NCBI RefSeq assembly: GCF_003010955.1
Contig: NZ_PGGO01000007.1
Coordinates: 62,001-126,000 of the forward strand
DNA length: 64,000 nucleotides
From: Phyllobacterium brassicacearum
GTDB lineage: Bacteria > Pseudomonadota > Alphaproteobacteria > Rhizobiales > Rhizobiaceae
Reading direction: 5' to 3'
The notes under the pieces were generated by a model. The model saw only the letters and a list, made by a program, of their open reading frames with translations. It had not been told where the DNA came from and did not search any database. Numbering within the stretch: the stretch's first letter is position 1; the number at the start of each line of letters is the position of its first letter. Below are positions 8,904 to 17,465 of this stretch, in pieces. The position numbers and the translations under genes are program-made.

Positions 8904-8929
8904 GTGATTTCAGTAATTACTGAAATCAC
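8904..8929. promoter_or_regulatory. Perfect 26-bp palindrome, probable operator of the cyd-linked regulator
   Basis: Bases 8904-8929 form an uninterrupted perfect palindrome with half-site GTGATTTCAGTAA. It lies 20 bases before the start codon of the MarR/GbsR-type regulator. A TTGACA hexamer follows at 8932-8937. Winged-helix dimers of this family bind such symmetric sites, so the simplest reading is autoregulation, with control of the downstream cyd genes. The binding protein is inferred, not shown. Confidence 0.7.
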
Positions 8930-8948
8930 TGTTGACACTGGAAAACAG

Positions 8949-9521
8949 ATGAATTTGCCGCCTCTCGTTCAGTCTTTCGTTCTCCATTTCGGCGAGATGG
9001 GCAGCAGATGGGGCATCAATCGCACTGTCGGCCAAATATATGCGCTGCTCTACGTTTCGCCCGAGCCGCTCAATGCCGAGCAAATTGTCGAAGCGCTCGG
9101 CATTTCTCGCTCGAATGTGTCGATGAGCTTGCGCGAGCTGCAGGCCTGGAACCTCGTGCTGCTCAAGCACCTCCCCGATGACCGCCGCGACTTCTTCATG
9201 ACGCCGGACGATGTCTGGCAGATATTGCGCACCCTTGCCGAGGAGCGGAAGAAGCGTGAAGTTGATCCAACGCTGTCGGTGCTGCGTGAAATCCTCATGC
9301 AACAGCCGGCCAGCGAGGCCGAGCGTCACGCCCAGGCGCGCATGAGCGAAATGCACGGTCTCATTGAGCAACTGACGACCTGGTACGAGGACGTCAAACA
9401 GCTGGAGACCGACCGGCTTGCGACCCTGTTGACGTTGGGGGCGAAAGTTACAAGACTGCTGGAGGCGAAGGACAAGATCGTGTCCCTCGGCAGGTCGAAG
9501 CGCACCACCGAAAAGGGTTGA
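8949..9521 (+). CDS. GbsR/MarR-family transcriptional regulator linked to cyd genes
   Basis: 190 residues from the ATG at 8949. A longer frame from 8817 would pass through the efe terminator and the palindrome, so it was rejected. Residues ~25-90 form a winged helix-turn-helix (GQIYALLYVSPEPLNAEQIVEALGIS is the recognisable start, continuing through the recognition helix SRSNVSMSLRELQAW and the wing DDRRDFF). A helical C-terminal dimerisation region follows. Regulators of this family next to cydDC occur in other Rhizobiales from general knowledge. It sits 4 bases upstream of cydD and is probably co-transcribed. Its signal is unknown; a redox or respiratory cue is an inference from context. 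Confidence 0.82.
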   Translation: MNLPPLVQSFVLHFGEMGSRWGINRTVGQIYALLYVSPEPLNAEQIVEALGISRSNVSMSLRELQAWNLVLLKHLPDDRRDFFMTPDDVWQILRTLAEERKKREVDPTLSVLREILMQQPASEAERHAQARMSEMHGLIEQLTTWYEDVKQLETDRLATLLTLGAKVTRLLEAKDKIVSLGRSKRTTEKG

Positions 9522-9525
9522 TGGC

Positions 9526-11295
9526 ATGGGACCCGCAGCAGACACATCTTCGATTGCGCGCCGAGCGCCGAGCGATTCTGCTGACGACCGGAAACAGCAG
9601 GGCATCATTTCGGCGAGCGGGCCCATGTCCCATGATGCGACCGGCAACCGGGCCGTGAAGATCGCGTCGCTCATTCAGGTCCTCGCGTCACTCCTGTGGT
9701 TGCCCCAGGCAGCATTGCTTGCCGCTGGCGTCGGCGATATTGCCGCCGGAAGGGGTTTGGCGAACATTCATTGGCTGGTAGCGGGCGTTGTCGCCGTCGG
9801 CATCTTCAGGGCCGCGCTTGACGCCGTGGGTAATCGCCTCGCTTTTCGCACCGCCCGCCGCGTGCTCTCTGAAAAACGCACAGCGGCAGCGGCCGCGCTT
9901 GCGGCCCGTTCGCCGCTGGATATCGACCGGCCCGCCTCCGGCCTGGCGGCAAGCGTGCTCGCCGAGCAGGCGGAAGCGATCGTCCCCTATCTCTCGCGCT
10001 TTCGCCCTGCGCGATTGAAGGCGACCATTGTCCCGATCGCCATCTTCCTGTGCGTCTTGCCGCTTTCCTGGGTCGCAGCAATGGTGCTGCTGGTTTCCGC
10101 GCCGCTGATCCCGCTTTTCATGGCGCTCATTGGCTGGCGTGCAAAGGCCGCAAGCGAGAAACAACTGGTCGAGATGGGCGGAATGAATGCGTTCCTGCTC
10201 GACCGCCTGCGCGGCCTCGCGACGATCCGTTCGCTCGATGCGGTCGATCTGACTGCCAAACGGCTGAGAGCCAATGCCGAATCGCTGCGGGATCGCACGA
10301 TGGCGGTGCTTCGGATAGCGTTCCTGTCCTCGGCGGTGCTCGAGTTGTTCGCCGCACTGGGCGTCGCTATGGTCGCCGTCTATATTGGTTTCCATCTCCT
10401 TGGGCAGTTGAATTTCGGCGCCTGGGGGGGCCGCTTGAGCCTGAACGAAGGGCTGTTCATCCTGCTCCTTGCCCCGGCGTTCTTCGAGCCGCTGCGGGAA
10501 TTGTCTTCCGTCTGGCATGATCGTGCATCGGGCGAGGCGGCGATGGCTGCGTTGGATCGGCTGTCACAGGACGGCGTTACCATGCTCGGCGCCAAGCAAA
10601 GTGATCAGCAACACGGCTCGCGCTCAAACACCGGTATTCCTGAGGTCTGTATCGATGGGCTCTCATTCCGGCATGCCGGCAGCGGTCTCCTGACATTCGA
10701 GAATTTCGACCTCTGTATCTCGCCCGGTGAGCGCGTGGCTGTGCTTGGCCCCAGCGGTTCGGGCAAATCCACCCTTCTCGCGCTGATCGCCGGATTGGCA
10801 CCCTATGAAAATGGCCGGATTGCAATTGACGGGGTGACGCTGATACCAGCAACAGCCGCAGAATTGCGTGCGCAGATCGCGTGGGTCGGCCAGAAGCCGC
10901 ATATATTTGCCGGCTCAGTATTTGACAATATCGCCTTGGGCAGGCCCGAGATTGGCCGGGAGAGTGTCGATGCCGCACTTGCCATTGCTGGGCTCCAGGG
11001 CGTTGCCAACGCTCGCGGGCAGATGCAGATCGGAGAAGGCGGCACCGGTCTCTCCGGTGGTGAGGTCCTGAGGCTTGCCTTGGCCCGCGCTGCCGCCGAT
11101 CCGGAGAAGCGGCTTATACTCGCGGACGAGCCAACAGCTCACCTCGATACGACGACTGCAAATGAGATCACGGCAAGCCTCCTTGCGCTGTCTGCTGGAA
11201 AAACGCTGATCGTTGCGACACATGATCCAGTGCTGGCCAGCCGCATGGACCGGGTCATCGCTCTTGAGCCGGAAGCCTCGCTGGAGGCCGCATAA
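9526..11295 (+). CDS. cydD: CydD, thiol-exporting ABC transporter subunit for cytochrome bd assembly
   Basis: 589 residues: an N-terminal ABC exporter membrane domain of about six spans and a C-terminal ATPase with Walker A GPSGSGKST, signature LSGGE and Walker B LILADEPTAH. CydDC exports cysteine and glutathione (or moves heme) across the inner membrane and is required for making cytochrome bd. The first ~33 residues are polar and not conserved-looking, and an internal methionine at 9625 (MSHDATGN) is an alternative start. The stop overlaps the cydC start (TAATG). Confidence 0.93.
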   Translation: MGPAADTSSIARRAPSDSADDRKQQGIISASGPMSHDATGNRAVKIASLIQVLASLLWLPQAALLAAGVGDIAAGRGLANIHWLVAGVVAVGIFRAALDAVGNRLAFRTARRVLSEKRTAAAAALAARSPLDIDRPASGLAASVLAEQAEAIVPYLSRFRPARLKATIVPIAIFLCVLPLSWVAAMVLLVSAPLIPLFMALIGWRAKAASEKQLVEMGGMNAFLLDRLRGLATIRSLDAVDLTAKRLRANAESLRDRTMAVLRIAFLSSAVLELFAALGVAMVAVYIGFHLLGQLNFGAWGGRLSLNEGLFILLLAPAFFEPLRELSSVWHDRASGEAAMAALDRLSQDGVTMLGAKQSDQQHGSRSNTGIPEVCIDGLSFRHAGSGLLTFENFDLCISPGERVAVLGPSGSGKSTLLALIAGLAPYENGRIAIDGVTLIPATAAELRAQIAWVGQKPHIFAGSVFDNIALGRPEIGRESVDAALAIAGLQGVANARGQMQIGEGGTGLSGGEVLRLALARAAADPEKRLILADEPTAHLDTTTANEITASLLALSAGKTLIVATHDPVLASRMDRVIALEPEASLEAA

Positions 11296-12983
11296 TGGCA
11301 CTCTGGAGCGCTTTCCGGCCCATTGTTGCTCTGTTCCTTGGAGAACGTCGTTTCGCGCTTGCGGCAGGCGCCGTGCTGGCAGCAATAACCGTCTTTGCCG
11401 GTATTGCCCTGCTTGGTCTGTCCGGCTGGTTCATTACGGCCACAGCAATCGCCGGTCTCTCTTCCGCAGCGGCATTGGCATTCGACGTGTTTGCGCCGGC
11501 AGCCGCCATACGCTTCCTGGCTTTGGCCCGTACGGCCGCCCGCTACGGCGAGCGACTGGTCACTCACGATGCGACACTTGGCGTGCTGGCGGGTTTGCGC
11601 GAGCGGCTATTCCGCAACTGGGCACAACCACAAGCCGCACGAATGCTGCTACAGCGTCCGGCAAAGCTCCTCTTCCGCCTGGTATCTGATATCGATGCTC
11701 TCGATTCGCTCTATTTGCGCGTCCTCGTCCCCGCAGTTGTCGCACTCAGTACCGCACTCGTTGTCGCCGTCGCGCTGGCACTGATGGATCCGCTGTTGGG
11801 GCTTGCTGCCGGTTCCTGGCTGATCCTCGCGGGATTTGGGATACCGCTCATTGCGGCACGATACGCCAAGGCCCCTTCACGGCGCCGCGCCCACGCGTTG
11901 GAGACACTCCGATCCCAGACGATTGATCTTGTTGCGGGGCAAACGGATCTGGCGATGGCGGGGCGGCTCGCCGCCAAACAAGTTGCCGTAGGCGTCGCGG
12001 ATGGCCGGTTAACGCAAAGCGATGACGCGCTCAACCGTGTCGAAATGTTTGTCACTGCCGGTTTTGGTATTGCATCGGCCGGCTTGCTCGGGGGTACACT
12101 CTTCGCTGTCGCGACCCTGGCCGATGCTGGCACAATTGGTGCCCCCGTTGCCGCCCTCGCTCTCCTCATCGCTCTGGCGGCGCTGGAGCCATTTGCAGGG
12201 CTGCGCCGCGGCACGGTTGAGCTTGGCCGTACCGTCCTTGCCGCGCGACGCATCGGACCGAGCATTGCCCCCCTCCCCTCCCCCGCATCGAGCGCCTTGC
12301 CGGAGGCAACGCGGGCGGTTCAAATGGCAAGGGTCACGGTTCGTTACGACGGATCGTCCCTCCCTTCGCTGCATGATTTGTCGCTATCGCTCGGTCGCGG
12401 CGAACGCATTGCGGTCATCGGTGCCAGCGGTGCAGGTAAATCGACGCTGCTGGCGCTGGTTGCACGGGAAATCGAAGCGGAGGCCGGCCGGGTTGAATGT
12501 CTCCCCGCAACGCTCCTGACGCAGCGGACAGAACTGTTCCAGGATAGCCTGCGCGACAATCTCCTGCTCGCGGATCCCGGCGCGGACGACGCGCGTCTTC
12601 GCCATGTCCTGGCAGTGGCGGGGCTGGCAGATTTCGTCTCCACATTACCTGCCGGTCTCGACACGATGCTTGGCGAAGGGGGTTTTGGTCTCTCCGGAGG
12701 TCAGGCGCGCCGGCTGGCATTGGCGCGGCTCCTGTTGCGCGACACGCCGCTTTGGCTTCTGGACGAGCCGACAGAAGGCCTCGATCGGGAAACAGCGCAT
12801 GATGTGCTGCAGCGTCTCAGTGCCCGGATGGCTGGACGCGCCATAATCATCGCCACGCATATCCGGCGGGAGGCGATGCTCGCCGATCGTTTGGTCAACC
12901 TGGAGCGCGGACGTATTACAGGCGCCGCGCGCCGTGGAGAGAAGGAATTCGATGAGGCTCTTGCCGCGCTCCGGCCGGACTGA
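11295..12983 (+). CDS. cydC: CydC, partner subunit of the CydDC exporter
   Basis: 562 residues with the same plan as CydD: about six membrane spans followed by an ATPase domain with Walker A GASGAGKST, signature LSGGQARR and Walker B LWLLDEPTEGL. The start codon shares bases with the cydD stop, so the two subunits are translationally coupled, as suits a heterodimer. A 74-base gap to cydA carries a small GTCGGG/CCCGAC hairpin. Confidence 0.93.
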   Translation: MALWSAFRPIVALFLGERRFALAAGAVLAAITVFAGIALLGLSGWFITATAIAGLSSAAALAFDVFAPAAAIRFLALARTAARYGERLVTHDATLGVLAGLRERLFRNWAQPQAARMLLQRPAKLLFRLVSDIDALDSLYLRVLVPAVVALSTALVVAVALALMDPLLGLAAGSWLILAGFGIPLIAARYAKAPSRRRAHALETLRSQTIDLVAGQTDLAMAGRLAAKQVAVGVADGRLTQSDDALNRVEMFVTAGFGIASAGLLGGTLFAVATLADAGTIGAPVAALALLIALAALEPFAGLRRGTVELGRTVLAARRIGPSIAPLPSPASSALPEATRAVQMARVTVRYDGSSLPSLHDLSLSLGRGERIAVIGASGAGKSTLLALVAREIEAEAGRVECLPATLLTQRTELFQDSLRDNLLLADPGADDARLRHVLAVAGLADFVSTLPAGLDTMLGEGGFGLSGGQARRLALARLLLRDTPLWLLDEPTEGLDRETAHDVLQRLSARMAGRAIIIATHIRREAMLADRLVNLERGRITGAARRGEKEFDEALAALRPD

Positions 12984-13033
12984 GAGCCTCTAACCTATCC
13001 GGCATTCGCGTATACGCATGCCGCTAACAGGGG

Positions 13034-13049
13034 GTCGGGACAGCCCGAC
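13034..13049 (+). other. Short hairpin in the cydA leader
   Basis: GTCGGG (13034-13039), loop ACAG, CCCGAC (13044-13049) lies 8 bases before the cydA start codon and would cover the region where a ribosome binding site is expected. Just upstream is a 10-bp palindrome GCGTATACGC. It may tune cydA translation or mRNA processing between cydDC and cydAB; this is inference. Confidence 0.35.
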
Positions 13050-13057
13050 GAACAGAA

Positions 13058-14635
13058 ATGGAACTCGACATCGTGGCGCTTTCACGCCTGCAATTCGCGA
13101 TCACAGCTCTTTATCATTTTCTCTTTGTGCCACTTACGCTGGGCCTGTCGGTTCTCCTTGCCATCATGGAGACCGTCTATGTGATGACCGGCCGGGTCGT
13201 CTGGCGCCAGATGACAAAATTCTGGGGAACGCTTTTTGGCATCAACTTTGCCATGGGCGTTGCCACCGGCATTGTCATGGAGTTCCAGTTCGGGATGAAC
13301 TGGAGCTATTACAGCCACTATGTCGGGGATATTTTCGGGGCGCCGCTGGCGATCGAGGGCCTGATGGCCTTCTTCCTCGAAGCAACATTCGTCGGATTGT
13401 TCTTCTTCGGCTGGGACAAGCTGTCGAAGGTCGGGCACCTCGCCGCGACCTGGGCGGTTGCAGCGGGATCCAACTTCTCCGCACTGTGGATATTGATCGC
13501 CAATGGCTGGATGCAAAACCCGGTTGGTTCCGCCTTCAATCCGCAGACAATGCGCATGGAAGTCGTTGATTTTTATGAGGTTTTGTTCAATCCGGTCGCT
13601 CAGGCGAAGTTCGTTCATACGGTGTCTGCCGGATATGTGACGGCGTCCATCTTCGTGCTCGGCGTTTCCGCCTGGTATGCCCTGAAGGGCAGGCATATCG
13701 AGCTTGCCAAGCGCTCCATGACCGTGGCTGCATCCTTTGGCCTTGCTGCTTCGCTTTCGGTCGTCGTCCTTGGTGACGAGAGCGGCTATCTTTCCACCGA
13801 GCATCAGAAGATGAAGCTCGCGTCGATCGAAGCCATGTGGCGGACGGAGCCGGCACCAGCAGCATTTACCGCTTTTGGCTTCCCCGACCAGGAGGCGCGC
13901 GAAACCCACTATGCGGTTCATATTCCGTGGGTCATGGGACTGATCGGCACGCGTTCGCTGACCACGGTCATTCCAGGTATCGAAGAACTGGTCGATCACG
14001 CCAAGGTTCGCATTCGTCAGGGTATCCTTGCCTATGACGCCTTGCAGCGCATTCGCGAGGCAGGCAGCACGACAACTGTCGGAGCCGAAGTGCGCGATGC
14101 CTTCGAGGCGAATGGTGCCGATCTCGGCTATGCCCTGCTCTTGAAGCGTTACGTGGATGATCCGCGCCAGGCGACGGATGCTCAAATCGAGAAGGCGGCC
14201 TGGGACACCGTTCCGAACGTGCCGACATTGTTCTGGTCGTTCCGGATCATGGTCGGGCTGGGCATGTTCTTCATCCTTTTGACCGCGACCTTCTTCATCC
14301 TCTCGATACGGCGTCAGATCGATGCCTATCCGTGGTTGTTGCGGATTGCGGTCCTGGCCATCCCCCTCCCCTGGGTTGCAGCTGAACTTGGTTGGGTGGT
14401 TGCCGAATTTGGCCGGCAGCCGTGGGTCATCGAGGGCGTTCTGCCGACTGCTGCGGCTGTTTCCAACCTCGGCGCTACGTCGCTGCTCATATCGATCGCA
14501 GGTTTTGTGCTGATCTACACGGTTCTTGCAATTATCGAGATGGGTTTGATGCTCAAGGCGATCACCAAGGGTCCGGAACCCGACGTCGAGCCGGAGGCCA
14601 CACTCATTTCCCCCCACATCGTTCCGGCGGAGTAA
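13058..14635 (+). CDS. cydA: CydA, cytochrome bd ubiquinol oxidase subunit I
   Basis: 525 residues and about nine membrane spans. Visible hallmarks are the N-terminal RLQFAITALYHFLFVPLT segment with the heme-ligand histidine near residue 20, GDESGY, the Q-loop start KLASIEAMW, and the SFRIMVGLGM segment with a heme-ligand methionine. The length and the Q-loop fit the long-loop E. coli-like type. It oxidises quinol and reduces oxygen at high affinity together with CydB. No strong ribosome binding site precedes it. Confidence 0.96.
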   Translation: MELDIVALSRLQFAITALYHFLFVPLTLGLSVLLAIMETVYVMTGRVVWRQMTKFWGTLFGINFAMGVATGIVMEFQFGMNWSYYSHYVGDIFGAPLAIEGLMAFFLEATFVGLFFFGWDKLSKVGHLAATWAVAAGSNFSALWILIANGWMQNPVGSAFNPQTMRMEVVDFYEVLFNPVAQAKFVHTVSAGYVTASIFVLGVSAWYALKGRHIELAKRSMTVAASFGLAASLSVVVLGDESGYLSTEHQKMKLASIEAMWRTEPAPAAFTAFGFPDQEARETHYAVHIPWVMGLIGTRSLTTVIPGIEELVDHAKVRIRQGILAYDALQRIREAGSTTTVGAEVRDAFEANGADLGYALLLKRYVDDPRQATDAQIEKAAWDTVPNVPTLFWSFRIMVGLGMFFILLTATFFILSIRRQIDAYPWLLRIAVLAIPLPWVAAELGWVVAEFGRQPWVIEGVLPTAAAVSNLGATSLLISIAGFVLIYTVLAIIEMGLMLKAITKGPEPDVEPEATLISPHIVPAE

Positions 14636-14641
14636 GCGATC

Positions 14642-15793
14642 ATGATCCTGCATCAACTCATCGACTATGACACACTCCGCTTGATCTGGTGGGTGCTCCT
14701 CGGTGTGCTGCTGATCGGCTTTGCCGTCACTGACGGCTTTGACCTTGGCACAGGCACCCTGCTGCCTTTCGTGGCGAAGAACGACATGGAGCGGCGCATT
14801 GTCATCAATACGATCGGCCCCGTCTGGGAGGGTAACCAAACCTGGCTCATCCTGGGTGGCGGTGCGATTTTTGCCGCCTGGCCACCGCTTTATGCGGTCT
14901 CGTTCTCCGGGTTTTATCTGGCGATGTTCCTCATCCTCGCTTCGCTGATCCTGCGGCCGGTCGGTTTCAAATTTCGCTCCAAGCGCGATAGTGACACCTG
15001 GCGGGCCGGCTGGGACTGCGCCTTGTTCATCGGAGGTTTCGTACCGTCGCTGATTTTCGGCGTCGCCATCGGCAATGTGCTGCAGGGCGTTCCGTTCCGG
15101 CTGAACAGTGACCTGCGCATCTTCTACGAGGGCACCTTCTTCGGACTGCTCAATCCGTTCGCGCTGGTGTGTGGTTTGCTGTCCGTCGCGATGCTTGTCA
15201 TGCATGGCAGCGCCTGGCTGGTGCTCAAGACATCGGGACCTGTTGCCGAGCGGGCGAGGAAATATGGTGTCCTTGCGGCAGTAACCACAATCGTGCTCTT
15301 CATCCTGGCGGGCCTTGTCCTTTGGCTTGGCGTGGACGGCTACCGGATCACCAGCACCATCGATCGGGTGGGGCCTTCCAACCCGCTCGCGAAGACCGTA
15401 ACCGCAGAGACCGGCGCCTGGTTCGCCAATTATGCAAGCCATCCATGGCTTTTACTCGCGCCTGTCTTTGGAGTCGTCGGCGCCGCCGGTGCATATCTCG
15501 GGTTGAAGGCAGGGCGCGAAGCAACGATCCTGTCGAGCGCGCTTTCGATCTTCGGCATCATCTCGACAGTCGGTGTTGCGATGTTTCCCTTCATTCTGCC
15601 GTCGTCAATCGACCCGAGGTCGAGCCTGACAGTATGGGATGCATCATCCAGCCATATGACGCTGTTCATCATGCTGGTGGTGACGGCGATCTTCATTCCG
15701 CTGATCGTCATGTACACGAGCTGGGTCTACCGTGTCCTGTGGGGCAAGGTGGAGGAAGCAGCGATCAAGGACGAGAGCGGTCACGCTTATTAA
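14642..15793 (+). CDS. cydB: CydB, cytochrome bd ubiquinol oxidase subunit II
   Basis: 383 residues, the usual CydB length, with about eight membrane spans. The segment RLIWWVLLGVLLIGFAVTDG followed by FDLGTG near the N terminus and GPVWEGNQTWLILGGGA are CydB signatures. It starts 6 bases after cydA and is followed 15 bases later by cydX. It completes the membrane oxidase core with CydA. Confidence 0.96.
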   Translation: MILHQLIDYDTLRLIWWVLLGVLLIGFAVTDGFDLGTGTLLPFVAKNDMERRIVINTIGPVWEGNQTWLILGGGAIFAAWPPLYAVSFSGFYLAMFLILASLILRPVGFKFRSKRDSDTWRAGWDCALFIGGFVPSLIFGVAIGNVLQGVPFRLNSDLRIFYEGTFFGLLNPFALVCGLLSVAMLVMHGSAWLVLKTSGPVAERARKYGVLAAVTTIVLFILAGLVLWLGVDGYRITSTIDRVGPSNPLAKTVTAETGAWFANYASHPWLLLAPVFGVVGAAGAYLGLKAGREATILSSALSIFGIISTVGVAMFPFILPSSIDPRSSLTVWDASSSHMTLFIMLVVTAIFIPLIVMYTSWVYRVLWGKVEEAAIKDESGHAY

Positions 15794-15808
15794 CGAAAGG
15801 ACTAGAAC

Positions 15809-15931
15809 ATGTGGTACTTCGCCTGGCTTCTCGGATTGCCTTTCGCTGCGGCTTTCGCCGTTCTGAATGCAATGTGGTATGAGATTGTCGAAGACGACAA
15901 AACCCGCAAGGCCGCCGCGGACAAGTCCTAG
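15809..15931 (+). CDS. cydX: CydX, small subunit of cytochrome bd oxidase
   Basis: A 40-residue protein starting MWYFAWLLGL, with one hydrophobic span and then the segment NAMWYEIVEDD, matching the CydX pattern of W-Y-F-A-W-L-G near the start and an N-A-W/M-Y/E segment after the span. It begins 15 bases after cydB behind the ribosome binding site GAAAGGA. CydX stabilises the heme centres of the oxidase. It is too short for standard gene-length cut-offs but is well supported by position and sequence. Confidence 0.92.
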   Translation: MWYFAWLLGLPFAAAFAVLNAMWYEIVEDDKTRKAAADKS

Positions 15932-15943
15932 ACTGCAGCCTTC

Positions 15944-15980
15944 GCTTTTACCGCAGACCGGGATTTACTGCGGTAAAAGC
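15944..15980. other. 13-bp inverted repeat between cydX and repA, with a parS-like half
   Basis: GCTTTTACCGCAG (15944-15956) and CTGCGGTAAAAGC (15968-15980) form a perfect 13-bp stem with an 11-base loop just after cydX, so it could end the cyd transcript, although no T-run follows. The right arm and loop edge also contain ATTTACTGCGGTAAAA (15963-15978), which closely resembles the two parS-like palindromes between repA and repB. It may therefore be a third RepB binding site at the edge of the rep module. Both readings are open. Confidence 0.5.
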
Positions 15981-16073
15981 AGCGGATTTCTCGAATGAAA
16001 ACAGGCGATTGCCGCGCATGCCAACTGACTGGACGCGGCAGGCCATTTCAGCAAAGCTGTGGGCTTCAGCCGC

Positions 16074-16130
16074 GTTAACCTTTTGTTAACCCAAAATTTC
16101 TTGCCGTATCAATCGAATCGGAGCTTAATG
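16074..16130 (+). promoter_or_regulatory. Candidate repA promoter and operator
   Basis: Two GTTAAC palindromes at 16074-16079 and 16085-16090 are separated by CTTTT, making a symmetric site. Downstream are TTGCCG at 16101-16106 and TTAATG at 16125-16130 with an 18-base spacer, which could be a weak sigma-70-type promoter for repABC. In studied repABC plasmids RepA with RepB represses the promoter upstream of repA through a dyad. The assignment here rests on position and symmetry only. Confidence 0.35.
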
Positions 16131-16151
16131 GCGGTTCTTAGAAGGATCGCT

Positions 16152-16169
16152 ATGAAAAAGCGCTATTAG
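16152..16169 (+). CDS. Five-codon leader ORF upstream of repA
   Basis: ATG AAA AAG CGC TAT TAG encodes MKKRY. It is preceded by the purine-rich GAAGGA at 16141-16146 and ends 14 bases before the repA start. If translated, ribosomes finishing here would be close to the repA start, so it could couple or tune repA translation. There is no evidence beyond spacing and the Shine-Dalgarno-like sequence. Confidence 0.25.
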   Translation: MKKRY

Positions 16170-16183
16170 AGGTTTCGATTCCG

Positions 16184-17383
16184 ATGAACATCGCAATGCC
16201 TCTGCCAAAGTTCGAGTTTGATGACAAGATTCTCGACCAGGGTGCAGAGATTTCTCGCCGGCTGAACCAGCTTCGGATGGAAAAGTTTCCGCCGAATGCC
16301 AGGAAGACATTGCGGCAATTCTCGATGGCAGAAGTCGCCCACTACCTGGGCGTGACACAAAACAACCTCAAGCGGTTGCACCTCGAGGGTAAGGGCCCCG
16401 TTCCGGCCCAGGCTGCCTCCGGGCGCCGCTCCTACACGGCAGAGCAAATGCTCGAGCTGCGCAATTACCTCGACCGCAATGGCCGCACGGAAGTGAAGAA
16501 ATACGTTCCGCACCGCAAGGCGGGCGACAAGTTGCAGGTAATCGCTGTCGTTAACTTCAAAGGTGGATCCGGCAAGACGACGACGGCTGCCCACCTTTCC
16601 CAGTATCTGGCGCTGACCGGGCACCGCGTCCTGGCTATCGACCTCGATCCCCAGGCGTCGCTCTCAGCTTTGCATGGGTTCCAGCCTGAGCTCGACCGCA
16701 ACCTTTCGCTCTACGAGTCGATCCGTTACGACGAGGAGCGCCGGCCGATCGCCGACGTCATCGTGCCCACCAATTTCCCGGGCCTCGACATCATTCCGGC
16801 AAATCTCGAACTGCAAGAATATGAGTACGACACGCCCCTTGCCATGCAGGACAAGACGTCGCGCGACGGGCGGCAATTCTTCACCCGCATCGCAACTGCA
16901 CTGGACGAGGTCGACGATCGTTATGACGTGGTCATCGTGGATTGCCCGCCGCAACTCGGCTACCTGACACTGACGGCCATGTCGGCAGCGACATCGGTGC
17001 TGATCACAGTCCATCCGCAGATGCTCGATCTCATGTCGATGTCGCAGTTTCTGCTGATGCTCGGCGGCATCCTCAAGACTGTCAAGCAGGCAGGGGCCCG
17101 CGTTGAACTCGATTGGTTCCGCTACCTCATTACCCGCTACGAGCCGATGGACATTCCGCAAGCGCAGATGGTTGGCTTCATGCAATCGATGCTGGCCGAG
17201 GAAATATTGACCAACCCGATGCTGAAGTCGACGGCCGTTTCCGACGCCGGGCTGACAAAGCAAACGCTGTACGAGGTCGAGAAGACCAGCTTTACGCGCA
17301 CCACCTACGAGCGTGCGATCGAAGCCCTGGATGCGGTGAATTCCGAGATTGCCGCTCTCGTGCACCGGGCATGGGGGCGTTGA
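16184..17383 (+). CDS. repA: RepA, ParA-type partition ATPase of the repABC replicon
   Basis: 399 residues, the typical RepA length. The N-terminal ~110 residues contain a helix-turn-helix-like region (AEVAHYLGVTQNNLKRLH), then the deviant Walker A KGGSGKTTT begins at residue 126, followed by IDLDPQASLS and VIVDCPPQLG. RepA segregates the replicon with RepB and parS and represses the repABC operon. A second methionine at 16199 is a possible start. The repA-repB gap holds two parS-like sites. Confidence 0.96.
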   Translation: MNIAMPLPKFEFDDKILDQGAEISRRLNQLRMEKFPPNARKTLRQFSMAEVAHYLGVTQNNLKRLHLEGKGPVPAQAASGRRSYTAEQMLELRNYLDRNGRTEVKKYVPHRKAGDKLQVIAVVNFKGGSGKTTTAAHLSQYLALTGHRVLAIDLDPQASLSALHGFQPELDRNLSLYESIRYDEERRPIADVIVPTNFPGLDIIPANLELQEYEYDTPLAMQDKTSRDGRQFFTRIATALDEVDDRYDVVIVDCPPQLGYLTLTAMSAATSVLITVHPQMLDLMSMSQFLLMLGGILKTVKQAGARVELDWFRYLITRYEPMDIPQAQMVGFMQSMLAEEILTNPMLKSTAVSDAGLTKQTLYEVEKTSFTRTTYERAIEALDAVNSEIAALVHRAWGR

Positions 17384-17395
17384 GATGCAAAAGCG

Positions 17396-17434
17396 GTTTA
17401 CCACGGTAAAAACAGCAGGTTTCACACGTGAAAT
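17396..17434. promoter_or_regulatory. parS: Two parS-like centromere sites between repA and repB
   Basis: Two 16-bp near-palindromes lie 23 bases apart: GTTTACCACGGTAAAA at 17396-17411 and GTTTCACACGTGAAAT at 17419-17434. Both have the GTT-N10-AAC-like outline of repABC parS sites, each apart from its last base. In some repABC plasmids, for example Ti plasmids, parS lies between repA and repB as here. RepB is the expected binding protein. Confidence 0.68.
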
Positions 17435-17465
17435 CATAGAGTTAGGCTTAGGCGGGAGTAGCTAG

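Noticed and set aside
8817-8948. Upstream extension of the GbsR-type regulator
   Set aside because: It would include the efe terminator stem and the 26-bp palindrome, and the real protein begins with a better MNLPPL start at 8949.
13082-15442. 786-codon open frame on the minus strand across cydA and cydB
   Set aside because: It is antisense to two well-recognised genes and its translation is highly charged and low in hydrophobic stretches, as expected from a shadow of GC-rich coding sequence.
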